A stretch of 64,000 bases of DNA from Diabrotica undecimpunctata (lineage: Eukaryota; Arthropoda; Insecta; Coleoptera; Chrysomelidae). A model generated the notes under the pieces. That model was given only the letters and a program-made list of their open reading frames with translations, did not search any database and was not told the DNA's origin. The DNA lies in assembly GCF_040954645.1 (NCBI RefSeq), contig NC_092806.1, positions 148,952,429 through 149,016,428 of the forward strand. The letters run 5' to 3'. Made by a program: the position numbers and the translations under genes. Shown in pieces: positions 21,776 through 35,394 of the stretch (positions within the stretch are counted from its first letter, which is position 1; every line of letters starts with the position of its first letter).

Positions 21776-22575
21776 GGCCACCTAGGAAAGAAAGCCGAAC
21801 TACCAACTGACATGAATAAACTTATCTGACAGACAAAATGTAAAATATTTATTTTCCAAATAAAGAACCAAATATTATTGTTTATTGTAGGTGAGACACA
21901 TGAACCACGTATTAGAAAATGAAATCGAAGAATATGATGTTTAATGTTTATAAACTTAGTGTGAGAATTATAATATTTGAGGCAGAATCGACCATTTTAA
22001 TTTTCGTAATGATAAAGGCTTTTTTAAGAGGTTTACATTAGGTAAACCGACCGTTATCTATATTCTGAGAATATATTGTAAATAGTTGTTAATAAAAGAT
22101 TATAATAGTAAGTATTCTACCTCTTCACATGCAATGTTTTCATAATCTTGATAAATAAAAAAATGGATTAATTAACGTTTTCCAAGAGATATTGTTGCAA
22201 TTACTGATTCAATAATATTTAAAAAGTATAAGATTCAAAATTGAAAAATATACACATAGTACATAGGTTGTCAGATTCTTTTAATAATTATAAAATACAT
22301 TAAATTGTAAAAAAAGGTGTATACAAAATATAAACAGTATTTATATTTATTTATTACAATTTTAATTTATGAATTTGGATTTTGTCTCTAAACAAATTAG
22401 TCCATTTTATTATATTTGGTAATAAATAGAATTTATTATGTATGTAAACAATATAAATCGAAAATTACCAAATATGCCATAAAGCATATTTTCATTGATT
22501 AGGTGAATATTTGTATAAAATGTAGTAAATATTTATTAATTATTGAAACTTTATTTGTGTATGTATATTATGCTT

Positions 22576-23461
22576 ATAGCATTTTTCATTAAAAATGCTT
22601 GCACGTCACAATTTATATAAGTGACGTCACATATTTAAAATTTCCAGAACGTCAATCTTAGAGTTCAAATTTTCCTAACATAGCTAATAATATGAAACTC
22701 ATACGGAACTGCTCGATCTTTCATAGGCGTCGACATGGTGTAATAATCAGAAAAATGTAATCATCATTATATTGGAAATTTTAGAATTATATTGATTAAA
22801 TAACCAAAAACATTTGTTATTATTAATATTATAAATTTTATGAAATAACTCTGTAAGTCTTATAGTCCACTAAATAATAATTTTAATTAAATAGATTAGA
22901 CAATTGTACGCAACTGATACAAGAATACTTCAAATTTTATTGACAGTTCAGCGTGTGGCAAAAGTGTATAAAGTGTTGCCGCTTTTTTAGAGTAAGAATT
23001 TTGTTTATGTTTTGATTTCTTACACAATTTGATCATAATATAATATATATTAATAAATTGTATTTATAAATACATATTAAATTTGGATTAATAGCTTTAA
23101 AAACTAATTATTGTTGTGTATTGTGATTGCGCTATGCCAAAACAAATAAATAGTCTGTAGAAAGCTGATAAGCTTTTATATAAGATAGATTATTTTGAAA
23201 AAGAAATAATGGCGGAACGTTTTTACTATTAAAGCCCTAAAAGAGGTAAGTTTAAAATTTAGAATATATAATTTTGTATGAAAATATTTTCTTATGTATT
23301 TTAGTGTGTTGCAGTAGTCTTAAAACTAGGTGTATTTACTGTTAATATAATAGTTTGACAAATAGTTGACATTTTAAAAATTCCTCACTTACTAACTATT
23401 CTGATGTTTTGGCAACGTCGTAAATCTTGAATGACGTGCATGCATTTTTATATGAAAAATG

Positions 23462-23465
<4 letters not shown>
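22576..23465. repeat. Inverted-repeat element, about 890 bp
   Basis: The left arm 22576-22609 (ATAGCATTTTTCATTAAAAA...) is repeated in inverted orientation at 23431-23465 with only a few differences. The arm contains a palindromic subterminal word and ends in GCACGTCA. The palindrome GTGACGTCAC follows at 22622-22631. The right arm runs directly into a (TA)n array. No coding frame is recognisable between the arms. It is probably a non-autonomous DNA transposon; no clean target duplication is visible. Confidence 0.55.

Positions 23466-23507
<42 letters not shown>
23463..23507. repeat. (TA)n microsatellite
   Basis: Uninterrupted TA repeat of about 22 units, followed at once by TGTTATG, the start of LTR-like unit 1. 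Confidence 0.97.
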
Positions 23508-23511
<4 letters not shown>

Positions 23512-24811
23512 ATGTTTCTTCTTTCCCAACCAAAGAAAAATAAATAAAAAAAATCCATCGAAATAAAATTTTAAGATATCAATATAAACAAATTGTATAT
23601 AGTAATTTAAGATAAGATTTAGTGTAGATAAGAATAGAAATTTTTCCGTTTCAAACAAAATTATCAAAAAACCTTTGTTTAGAATTAGAAGACATTTTAC
23701 CTGTAAGTTAATCTTTTCATTGTTTGTATAATCGAGTATTAAATGACCGTATTCTAATCTTTTGAAATATGTATAAATTGTGTATTGACAAAACCAATTT
23801 TAAAGTAAGCTATTTAGTTTTTCTCTGAAACCGAAATTAGGCTTTTCAAAATCATGGTAAACACAATTTGAGCTTTTGATTGGACGGTCGTTTTTAAATG
23901 GGAATTTGTGAGCCGATCATGAGAACCGGAGACGTCAGTGATAATTTGTCATCGAAAAACAGTCGTTTGTCTCAAGATAGGGTGTGGTTCGTGAATTGGA
24001 TACCGGCATTGTGAAAAGAATTAAATAGTTTTGCAGAAGGAGATAGCAAGTAGATTGAAAGAGGTCCTTGTATCTACCGTTGGCATTTTGTGAAGATTTG
24101 TGAAAGTAGTTTTACGGCATCAAGTTGACAAAAGGAGGTCCTTGTGTCATTAATAAGTAGTTGAGTTTTTGGAGAAGTGCATCAGGTGTTTTTGGTTAGT
24201 GCAGCAGGTTTGCAGAGACGTCAAGAAGGAGCCTAGGTACCAAAAAGGAGAGATCACATCGTCGAGGAGACTGGATTTTTCTAGGTATGTTCCAACATAC
24301 AACTCAATAAGAAAATAAGCTGTAAGTGTTTTGTACAATTGAATTTTATATCTGTGAAGGATCGGTTTGACATCATGGTCATTAGCATTCAAATTTAAGA
24401 ACTGAGGTTTTGTTAGGCTAATCAAAAGTTTAAAGTTTTGTTGTTTTCTTGTTTCAAGTAAAGAAAAATTTAAGTAAAATTGGTTTTCACTTAATATAAA
24501 TGTATGTACATTTAAAATCTTATTATTATAAAAATTTGATTTATTTTCTTGTATGCTGATTGACAAGATAACGACAGAATTTGATAATTGTTTTATTCGT
24601 TCATATAAAATAAAGAAACGTAAATTTTTGTACTATAATATTTTTTTTTATTCTTATCCTTCTTCTCTATCCCGATAAAAGACAACTAGAAAATCTTTGA
24701 ATCCATCGAACACAGGTAATATAAGGAGTTTATTTTACTTTTGATAACAAATAAGTTATATTTTTTTTATTGGCTCAATAAACTAAGATTAAAGTCAAAA
24801 TAAACAATCAT

Positions 24812-24815
<4 letters not shown>
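23508..24815. repeat. LTR-like unit 1 in (TA)n
   Basis: A 1308-bp block starts TGTTATG and ends CATAACA, a perfect 7-bp terminal inverted repeat obeying the TG...CA rule of LTRs. The flanks on both sides are (TA)n, with ATAT adjoining each end, which would be a 4-bp target duplication. It has no coding sequence; an A+T-rich part with AATAAA-like words occurs near 24605. The next block (24886-26294) has the same layout and shares words such as TTTTGATTGG, so both could be solo LTRs of related Ty3/gypsy-like elements. No internal pol sequence lies between them. Confidence 0.5.

Positions 24816-24885
<70 letters not shown>
24816..24885. repeat. (TA)n microsatellite
   Basis: Uninterrupted TA repeat of about 34 units between the two LTR-like units. 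Confidence 0.97.

Positions 24886-26771
<1,886 letters not shown>

Positions 26772-26834
<63 letters not shown>
26772..26834. repeat. (TA)n microsatellite
   Basis: Uninterrupted TA repeat of about 31 units directly after the ribozyme-bearing repeat. Confidence 0.97.
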
Positions 26835-26836
<2 letters not shown>

Positions 26837-27529
26837 CCCGTATATAATTTAATTATTAATTTTCCTTTATATAAAATATTATTAGATTTAAAGGAATAAA
26901 CAAAAAGTTGTTGGTCCATTCTTGAATAATTTCTCGCGTCTGATATTTTATCTAATTAAAAAAAAATTAAAGGAATAACAGTTTCCTTTATTTTATTGTG
27001 TTATAGCACTAATATACATCAACAATGACAGACTCCCATTCTGGATAATTGAATAGACTTGGATTTAACGAAGCGATATAATGTATTCTGTTTCAGATGC
27101 GTCAGTTGTAGGTAAATAAAACTGCCGCTATGTACTTCATTAAACAGTAGAGTATATAATTGACTCTAAAAGTTTTAATTTAAAATTTTCACTCCTACTA
27201 CTGACATTTGTTAAATGCGGCGTAATAAAAAACGACGTTCGGAAAAGTTCATAAAAGAGTGGCTGTGAATTCAAACAGACGGTTGACAACGTTTCGACTT
27301 TATCAAAGGAAACAACCCATGTGCGTTCCCACAGGATAATGTCGGGGGGACGGGTGTATGTTTCAGTGGAATGAGTTAGAAATTTAGTATGAAGCATCTT
27401 CATAAGCAGCTTTTGTTGATCAATATGTATTTGTATTACTATAATAATATTATTATGTACCCTTCGTTTTTATAACTTATTTTTTAGCTTCTCTATTCAG
27501 TTCTCTAAGAATCTATCTATATAAAAGCC
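26835..27529. other. No recognisable gene
   Basis: No coding motif. At 27285-27315 the minus strand reads TTTGATAAAGTCGAAACG, a word often seen in PLE terminal regions; the surrounding minus-strand frame has no protein motif. Confidence 0.45.
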
Positions 27530-29036
27530 TATGATGACAAATCACACCGTTTGTCCAGTAAGGTAACTACGCCACCTAGGGAAGAAATCTGAACTACCAA
27601 CATCTGACATTTCAATCATACTTGTTGTTGAAGCCATACGTTTAATCAAAAACACTAATAACATTAATTACATTTTAGTTTAATTATTAATACGATTATA
27701 TTTTTCGCAAAATTGACAAAAATATTGGTTGCAGTAATTGTAGAATAAGATTTAATAAACAAAATAATTTAAAGCTTTATGTTAGTTTAGATTTAAACAC
27801 CTTCCTTCTTTCCACCAGCAAAGAAATCTGAACTACCAACTGACAGATAAAAAAATAAATCAGATAAACTGTAAAATAATATTTGCCAAATAAAGTACCG
27901 AATAAGAAGTTATATTTTAAAATAAATTGTGGTTATTGCAGTTTGTTATTATGTTGTAGGTTATCGCAAAATAAAAAATGTAACCTAAATGTTGTTGTTT
28001 ACTGTTGACACAGTATAGGTAACAACTATTAGATTTTTAAACCATTATAATGGAAAATAAATCTTTTCTTGCATTGGCTTCCGGACTTTTAATACGCCGG
28101 CAACAACTTCGTACAGCTAATCATAAGAAGGAAAGACCAGACACTTTTGGGCTCGAGGTTGGCTCTTACGAAGAAATAGTGAACTGGGTATATCAATTTT
28201 AGTGTTAATATTATACCAAATTAAAAATAATTAATAAAGAAACTAAACTAAAGTTATGACTAAGATGACTATAAAACACTAAATTAAGAATAAAATAAAC
28301 TAAATAAATAATAAAAGAAAAATACGACACAATAGCACAGATTAGAAAATAGGCTCAATATCAATGCAACAGACAAAAAATAAATAAAGGATGTTGTCTC
28401 TCGGTAAGGGAATGTCGCTGAATTGACAAAAGAATAAGGCGCGATATTTAAATAGTGGTGATTACCGGTATAATTACTGAAAATCATATGATTTTATCAC
28501 GCGGAATAGGTAGAGGTAATGGATTTTGACAAGATCTATGCGTCATGCGGATACAGTACACAAGTTTACCTGTTATTTACAAGGTCATAGCTCTTGTCAA
28601 AATCGATTACCTTATACCGTCCTATTCTAGCTATGACGAGCCGTATGACAGTGCTTATGACAAATCACACAGTGTAAACATGGAAATTAGACTTCATGAT
28701 CAAATCATATGACAAATCACATGATAAATCAGGTAGTGTAAAGTCGACTTAAGTAAATCGACAGTGATCTATATTCTGAGAAAATATTGTAAATAGTTTG
28801 TAAATAAAAAATTATAAAAGTAGGTGTATACCTCTTTTTCTTTACTTAGTTTGGGCATTCAATGTTTTTATAATCTTGATAATTAAAAAAATGGATTAAT
28901 TAACGTTTTTTAAGAGATATTCGTGCTATTGAGTTAATAATAGTGATATAGGATTACAAAATGAAAAATATGCACATATATATAGTAGTAGGGTTGTCAG
29001 ATTCTTTTAATAATTATAAAATACATTAAATATTAG
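27530..29036 (+). mobile_element. Internally deleted R4-like derivative
   Basis: Three blocks match the R4-like element at 16-22 kb in the same order and orientation: 27530-27655 with 15975-16105 (5' region), 27711-27925 with 21680-21895 (end of ORF and start of 3' region) and 28749-29036 with 22040-22311 (3' end). The RT and endonuclease are missing. Between the second and third blocks lies extra sequence, including a small inverted-repeat element at 28504-28627. A motif GAAATCTGAACTACCAAC occurs in both the 5' and the 3' blocks, here and in the long copy (with two changes in its 3' block). It looks like a non-autonomous deletion derivative, though an old local duplication is an alternative. 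Confidence 0.6.
28504..28627. mobile_element. Small inverted-repeat element (MITE-like)
   Basis: The left arm (GAATAGG, then AGGTAATGGATTTTGACAAG) and the right arm in inverted orientation (AGGTAATCGATTTTGACAAG) pair over most of about 35 bp. The total length is about 124 bp. It lies within the R4-derived block. No target duplication could be identified with confidence. Confidence 0.55.
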
Positions 29037-29884
29037 TATTCACAGTGTAGTGGGAAATTTTTAAAACTTACAATAAATCTTCTATATAATATATGAAATA
29101 TTGATTTTAAATTCTGACAATTTCGTTACACTTCGTAGATATGTTATTCTAGGTACCTACCAGGTAGGTATAAATAATTCTGTATTCTTGATAAGAAGTT
29201 GAAATGGAGATAATAGAAATGGGTTCTTAAAAGGACATTCTGATTATACAGTGAAGCCATTTTTAAGGAGTCCACTAACCAATCTACGAAGAAAATTTCT
29301 AGAATGAATTCCATATTAAAACCGAAAATGTAACTGAACTTTTTATGTATAAACGAGAATGTTTAGGTACTATTTCATCTAATGGTCGTGGCTGTACAGT
29401 TAAAAAGATTCAACCGTTCTAATCTACAGCAACATTCTACGTGTATAACCTAGCGAGAGATCAAAATGAAGACAATTTTGAAGATAAATTCCTTCTGAAG
29501 TTAGAAATGTTGGAGCTAACCTTATATCTCCATAACCTTTTTAGTATTATGGAGAATCCTTAGAAGAATTATTAATGTACATGCATCATTTTTTATTAGA
29601 ATAGAATAGAAATATGCTGTATTGTTACTGAAAATTTTACAATTTTATGGACAAAGCTTACATAAAGTCAGAAAAATACGACGCCCAATTTAAAATTTAC
29701 TGAAATTACATAAATCGTCAATAGCACAAAATCAAAGGTAATAAAATAAACAAACCATTGCAAAATTTAAATAAATTGTAAAAGTGTAAGTTGCTGCATT
29801 TGATACCCAAATATAAATAAAAATACTTTAGCTACATAAGGTACTGCAATTTTTTAGTTATTCATTAAGAAACTCTTCTACTAA
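29037..29884. other. No recognisable gene
   Basis: AT-rich sequence with no recognisable coding motif or repeat. Confidence 0.5.
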
Positions 29885-30665
29885 TTAATATAGTCTTTTA
29901 GATGGATAGGCTTTTGTCATTTTACGAAATTTAAGAGAATATGTTGTAGATTGAAGTTGTAAAGGGAGCTGGTTGTATAATTTGTTTGCCGAGAATAATA
30001 TAGATTTTTTACTAACTTAGTGGGCGGGATAGGTAAATACACATCATAGGTTGAATTTCTGTTGGAGTAGTCATGATAAGATCTTGCTGGAAAACATGTA
30101 GGTGTTTACGAATTAAGCAAACAGCTACCAAAATATATAAAGGGGAATGCAATAAAATCCCGTGATTTTTAAAGTAGCTTCTGCAATGTGTTGTTCTTCT
30201 GAGGCAGATACTATATTGCTCTTTTTTGTAATTAAAAAATAACATGAGATTGGCAGCTATACTAGAACCCCCAAAGAATTAGGCTGAGCCTAATTTATTA
30301 CTTAACAAATTAATAATATGAAAGGGCCATTTACGGTTGCTTTCTATAAAAATACCAAGAAATTTTACAGAATCAACGATACTGATCTGGCTGTTATTCA
30401 AAAGCAAGGGTGGAAGAGCTCCTTTATAGGATAGTGCTACTGTCTTATCCACGTTTAAAGAGAGTAAATTAGAGTCAGACCAAGTTTTTACTTTAACTCT
30501 ATCAGAAGGTATAGTTGCATAAAAAGGTGCAATATTAGAGTTCCTCCAGGTGATACTGGTATCGTCAGCAAAAAGAAAATTTTTTTTATCGATTTTTAAG
30601 TTGATGTTATTTGTAAAAATAAGGAAAAGTGTAGAGCCTTGTGTAGAACCTAGGTGTAGAACCTA
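29885..30665 (-). pseudogene. CR1/L2-group LINE reverse transcriptase fragment
   Basis: Minus-strand translation gives GSTLFLIFTNNINLKIDKKN, then FLFADDTSITWRN with the catalytic FADD box. It continues VKTWSDSNLLSLNVDKTVAL, LPPLLLNNSQISIVDSVKFL, GIFIESNRKWPFHI and, near the end, SILFSANKLYNQLPLQLQST. This order and style (FADDTS, SVKFLG, KLYNxLP) match the CR1/L2 group. The 5' half of the RT is missing beyond 30665. Several stops and at least one frameshift between 30020 and 30290 make it inactive. Confidence 0.75.
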
Positions 30666-31018
30666 GGTTTAAGTTTAAGTATTATTGTGTAAAATCATAT
30701 ATTCCACATATAATGTACAGTATGGTACAATTTACATATCCCGGATGCATGCCTTAAACTCTTAAAGAATATCTTAAACTTTGGAGTAAATCACATAAAT
30801 TTTCTGGTGTGGCTGGACGTTCTATGTTAGCAGCTTCAGAAGCTTCATTGTCTTCCAATGATATCTGGGAGACACTTACAATGATATTCTTATACTGATG
30901 AACAATTAAAAGGGTAATAAGAGTAGAAAACGACGGAGTTACCATCTATTCTTAAGAAAAGCAACAAAACAGAACCAATTGTTGTCGAGGTTTAAGTTTA
31001 AGTATTATTGTGTAAAAT
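30665..31018. repeat. Direct repeat pair, 323 bp apart
   Basis: AGGTTTAAGTTTAAGTATTA, continuing TTGTGTAAAAT, occurs at 30665-30695 and again at 30988-31018. The intervening sequence has a short minus-strand frame without motifs. This may be a remnant of a tandem duplication. Confidence 0.6.
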
Positions 31019-31729
31019 TATATATGTAATGTAATAATCCTCTATCGTAAAATTTTAAGTGCTTGTTAACGATGACATAGAGATGAATCAAGTGGCAAAG
31101 CTCAAATATATTTTGGCAGACTTTTAGCGGTAGAAATGTATTGTATAAGAAAAGACTGTGCAAGAATATTAAGAATATAAAGGAAAAGTAACAAGAAAGT
31201 ACAAACTGGACTGAAAGCAGAAGAAACAACGAACTAAATAGAAAAATGAAACTTCAAGAAGTTTGGACATTTATTATTTTAGTGGAGGCCATCAGAAAGA
31301 AGAAAAATAGGCACGTTATGTAGATCACTGAATGAAAACATCAGAATAGTAATGTAATGATACATTCATTACATTACATTACAATGCATGAATGAAATCT
31401 CTGAGAAGCGGATGCTTTGGAGAAAAATGGTTGGCAAAGGAAATGCATCAATTCGCTCTTAATGTTTCTGGACTTGGTGCACTGTTATCAACAGACTACT
31501 TAGTAAATGCCAGTTATGACTATTCCAGTGCAGATTCTTATTTTCGTACCGATTTAATTTGAGTGCCTAGTTTACACAATTATCCAATTGATCAGTAGCG
31601 TAGCGGTAACCGTTTAGTATTTGGTATAAAAGTAGTAAAAAGCATAATTACGCCACTATTCCTTTTCGATTAAAATCAACACACGCAAAATAAGCGCGGT
31701 TAAATCTTTGTATGTGGCTTTAAGGCCAG
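31019..31729. other. No recognisable gene
   Basis: AT-rich sequence with repeated TTACATTACAT words near 31360-31375 and no coding motif. Confidence 0.5.
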
Positions 31730-32005
31730 CTCTACACATGGAATCTAACGTTGGGTCAACTGTGTTCCCACGTTCTGTGAGGCATCCACACAGTGGGCAA
31801 CACCAGTGTTAGTGCCAATCCCTTTGATGTGTACGCAAAAACCGACAGTCCACGGAATACTCCCAACGTTGGATCAAGTGATAAAAACGTTGGAGCCAAC
31901 ATTGGCTCCAACACTGTTTTGTCGGTACACACATTGGACGAACGCTGTTGGGGCCAGCGTTGGTCCCATATATGGAGCCGGCGTAACAGTTATTTACGTC
32001 TACAA
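31730..32005. repeat. GC-richer block of self-complementary TTGG repeats
   Basis: A compositional island containing many copies of AACGTTGG, CCAACATTGG and CACACA-type words. At 31889-31912 GTTGGAGCCAA and TTGGCTCCAAC form an 11-bp perfect hairpin with a 2-nt loop. Overlapping frames on both strands stay open for 66-80 codons, which reflects composition rather than coding. It could be the subterminal part of a DNA transposon. Confidence 0.5.
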
Positions 32006-32974
32006 CTAAAGACACTATCCAAACTGGTAATTTGATTAGTTGATAAAAAATGGGTAAATATATTTTATATTAATTCTGAATTATTTTGAACTGTATCCCT
32101 TTTAGTTCTACGCCCTTTAATTGTCATTTTATTATAATGCTACCGTAACGGAGTACTTTTTAAAATAAAATAGAAAACCATTGTTACACTTTTTTAAAGA
32201 ATGGGCTGGTGGTCCCTTATGCTGTAAATCGCAATTAATATACTGATATCTCTTTGGCATAGTCAGCACAAAAAGCTACTTTGAGAGAAAAAGTAAACAA
32301 ACAATAAACACAAGGATCAAAGACAAATGTTTGTAATTTCTTTTAATACAGAAACATTTATTTTATATAATTTATATGGACATTTAAAAACCTCTTTACC
32401 ATTGTATCTTTTAGAATACTATGATATTATTCAAGATATCTCGAAACGTTGAAAAGACCTAAATGCATATTTCTAGAGTTAGTAAAGGCAGAAAAATGTA
32501 TAAATAAAAATTAATAGAAGCAAGAATTTTATGGAGTATTTCTAAATTATCTTTACAGTTTTTTTTAAGTTGACATAACAGAGAGGCGTAACCTCTGGTA
32601 TTGTTTTTTTCATAGCCTTCTTTTAGTCGTGAAATATTGTTGTGTTTTGGGGATGTCAAGAATTATTGCGTGCAATTTGCGTGCAAGATCTGACGGCTAG
32701 CAGTATTGTATTAGCCACATATGCATTAGTCATTAAATTAAAGTGGTATTTTATTGCAATTTTAAATTTATAAAGAAATCTTGTATTTTTACTAACTTTT
32801 GTATAATCCACTGGAAATTAATATCTTGATTGATATTGATATGGTAATTTTAATTATACATAGAATATCAACAATAAAGTTACGACTGAGTATACATGAA
32901 ATATCTGCTAAGAGATGAACATGGTTGAAAGGATATCAGACACACCAAATCACAGCTCTTACGAAGCTATTTAA
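32006..32974. other. No recognisable gene
   Basis: AT-rich sequence without coding motifs, up to the target duplication of the second 415-bp MITE. Confidence 0.5.
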
Positions 32975-32982
32975 CGAAATAT

Positions 32983-33397
32983 CATCGAGCAAAAAGACAA
33001 AAGAGGGAATGTAAAGGTAGTGGGGGCAAAAATATTGTTAGACAGGAAGTGCCATCTTGAGAGGCCAAATTAAACAAGAAAAGAGAGCCTTTCCTTGTTT
33101 AAGAAATCAAATTTAGTTGGGTTATGTTATTATTTGTCCCAACTGTCACATGAAATCTTATTTATATTGAAGTTTTTTAATAATTGTTTTACATTTTAGA
33201 CTGTTATCGTTAATATTTAATTAAAATTTTCTCGTCTAAGACACATTCTGAAAACTATTTTATAGCTACTGTTAATAAGTGTCGGAAAATTTAAATTTGG
33301 CGCATTCGCATTTCCGGATATGTCCGCCATCAGAGGCCACTTTTTTGGTCGCCTTTTCATAACGATTAAATTCCCTCTTTTGTCTTTTTGCTCGATG
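32983..33397. mobile_element. 415-bp MITE, copy B, with 8-bp TSD
   Basis: It has the same ends and exactly the same length as the copy at 2683-3097, with about eight base differences (roughly 98% identical). It is flanked by a perfect duplication CGAAATAT (32975-32982 and 33398-33405). The mariner-like element begins immediately after the right-hand duplication. Confidence 0.93.
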
Positions 33398-33403
33398 CGA
33401 AAT

Positions 33404-35340
33404 ATACACGGTGTTTCAAAAAAAGGTAACCCCGTCTCTAGAGTAGGTAAAAAACTGAAAAATAATTGGGGTTTGCTTAGTAAAAAATTTTTTTTACGCC
33501 ACCGTTTTCAAGATACAGGGCGTTGAAGAAAAAAAAATTACGCATTTTTTACGATTTTGCCGAAACTACTAGCAACATTGTAATGAAATTTTATACGAAT
33601 ATGTTTTGGAAGCTGATACATTCCATGAATTTGTTTTTATATCTGATTATCATAGAGGGCGCTAGTTACACAGATCGTACTAAGTATTAGTCAATATAAC
33701 TTTTTTAAGAGTATAATTATTAATCAAAATTTCAAGTAAAATTAAACATTATTTAATTTTACACGAAAAAGGTACTCTTGATAAAACTCGATACTGTGTA
33801 CGGTTTTCGGAATATTTTGATTTGAAAATTATAAAGTAATAATTGATGCTGGTATAAAATAGTTAGTAATGAAACAAAACTCACAAGAACATAAAATAAA
33901 ATTCAATTACAAAGTGCCCTCCGTTTTCGCGAATACACAAGTCTATTCTTTTTTTTAAAGATTCCATTAACCTTCTAAACGGTTGGGGATCAGCTATGAT
34001 GTCATTAAATTGACGTTGAATTCTTTATTCCAATTCTTGGCGTCAATTTATCTCTGTAGCATAGACTTTTTCCTTAATAGGCGACCAAACTGCGTATTCT
34101 AAAGTGTTAAAATCGCATGACCGAGGAGGCCAATGAATCGGAGCTTCTGCACCTCTACCAATCCATCCATTCGGAAAATGATTACTTAACTAATGACGAC
34201 ACCTTCTATCAAAGTGTGGTGGAGCTCCATCGTGCATAAAAAATAAACATCTTTACTCGTTTTGCGTTAACTCTTCTAATATCACGAATAAGGAATTGTT
34301 TAAAAAATCAAAATACATATCACCATTTAAATTTGCAGGTAAAATATAATAACCTATTAATTTGTTACCTAAAGTTGCTTCCCAAACATTAACTTTAAAT
34401 GAGTGTTGGTAATGTGATACCCTTTTGACTCGTGGATTCTCATCACACCAGTAGTGTGCATTATGGGAGTTAAACATACCTTGTCGCGTAAAGGTGGCCT
34501 TGTCCGTAAAAAGAATGCATTTTAAAAAATTTGGATTGTGGGCTGTCCTTTGTTGCAATGTTTCACAAAAATCCACTCTAACCGGTAGATCATCTGGCAA
34601 GAGCTCTTGGACTTGTCTGTAATGATAAGGATGTAATTGCTGTTTTTTAAGGCTCCGCCAAGTCGTTGAAGGAGAAGTATTAGTTTGTTTTGCTATATTC
34701 CTTACGCTAACTGTTGGATCTTGATCAAGTAAATTTAAAATATTATTTTCTTTATTAATTGTTCTTGTTGTTCTTGGTCTACAAGAATTTATTTTATTTT
34801 GTCTTACATTCCCAGTTTCTTGACAACGTCGTTCAACGGCTCGAAATGTTTTTTTACTTGGTACGTTTCTTCTAGGAATCTTTTCTGCATAACGTGTAAA
34901 CATGTTAACGTGTAACAGTGTATTCAACATTTGAGTACATTTTGATTTGATTTTACTAATAACAAGGTTTCAAAACTCTAATTATTGTTGATTTATCGTC
35001 ATAAGAATCAATAAATGTCAGATTTCCATGGCACACTTGGAGAAAATAGAGGTATACCTATTAGAACTTTATCATTACTACCAACATCAATTATTACTTC
35101 ATAAGAGTTGTAAGACCTTTTTCGTGTAAAATTGAATGATGTTTAAGTTTACTTAAAATTTTGATTAATAATTATACTGTTAAAAAAGTTATATTGAATA
35201 ATACTTAGTACGATCCCTGTAACTAGCGCCCTCTATGAGAATCAGATATAAAAACAAATTCATGGGATGTATCACCTTCCAAAACATATCCGTATAAAAT
35301 TTCATTACAATGTTGCCAGTAGTTTCGGCAAAATTTTTGA
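33404..35340 (-). mobile_element. Mariner-like element with long inverted repeats
   Basis: The left end begins near 33406 with CACGGTGTTTCAAAAAAAGG next to TA. A block at about 33549-33790 is repeated in inverted orientation at 35105-35335; both contain the CATAGAGGGCGCTAGTTACA type of sequence. The outermost 150 bp of the left end has no partner on the right, so the right end is truncated near 35340. The transposase is on the minus strand inside the repeats. The long (about 240 bp or more) inverted repeats suggest a Tc1/mariner family with extended termini. Confidence 0.7.
33881..34930 (-). pseudogene. Mariner/Tc1-like transposase, four in-frame stops
   Basis: One frame runs from the ATG at 34930 to the stop at 33881 (350 codons including stop), broken only by four stop codons in the last third. 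N-terminus: helix-turn-helix regions, RRNVPSKKTFRAVERRCQET and VRNIAKQTNTSPSTTWRSLK. Catalytic core: ILFTDKATFTRQG (first Asp), NPRVKRVSHYQHSFKVNVWE, FMHDGAPPHF (second Asp) and CDFNTLEYAVW (Glu where the third acid is expected). C-terminus: RRLMESLKKRIDLCIRENGG. The enzyme would cut and paste the surrounding element at TA sites. With four nonsense changes and no frameshift it is a relatively well-preserved dead copy. Confidence 0.85.
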
Positions 35341-35394
35341 CAGATGACAGACATTTGACAGATATTATTCGCGACACATAAGAAGTTTTTCCTT

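Larger units (their letters stand above)
15975..22311 (+). mobile_element. R4/Dong-like non-LTR retrotransposon, split by hAT
   Basis: A decayed plus-strand LINE. It has a 5' part (15975-16375), then the hAT copy B insertion (16376-19273), then the rest of the ORF (19274-21775) and a 3' region to about 22311. The identification rests on the thumb region HHPRSAVEG...LGGRGLMDI and a C-terminal restriction-like endonuclease, a layout typical of the R4/Dong group and different from APE-type LINEs. The outer limits are taken from similarity to a short relative at 27530-29036. Without the hAT the element is about 3.4 kb. Multiple stops and frameshifts throughout make it inactive. Confidence 0.72.

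Noticed and set aside
28050..28202. 50-codon ORF MENKSFLALASGLLIRRQQL
   Set aside because: It starts with ATG and looks slightly protein-like, but is short, has no motif I can support and lies within repeat sequence. It could be a PIF/Harbinger remnant, but this is a guess.
30754..30945. 63-codon minus-strand ORF between direct repeats
   Set aside because: It contains a mildly protein-like SLEDNEASEAANIERPATPE, but no family is recognised. Not annotated as a gene.
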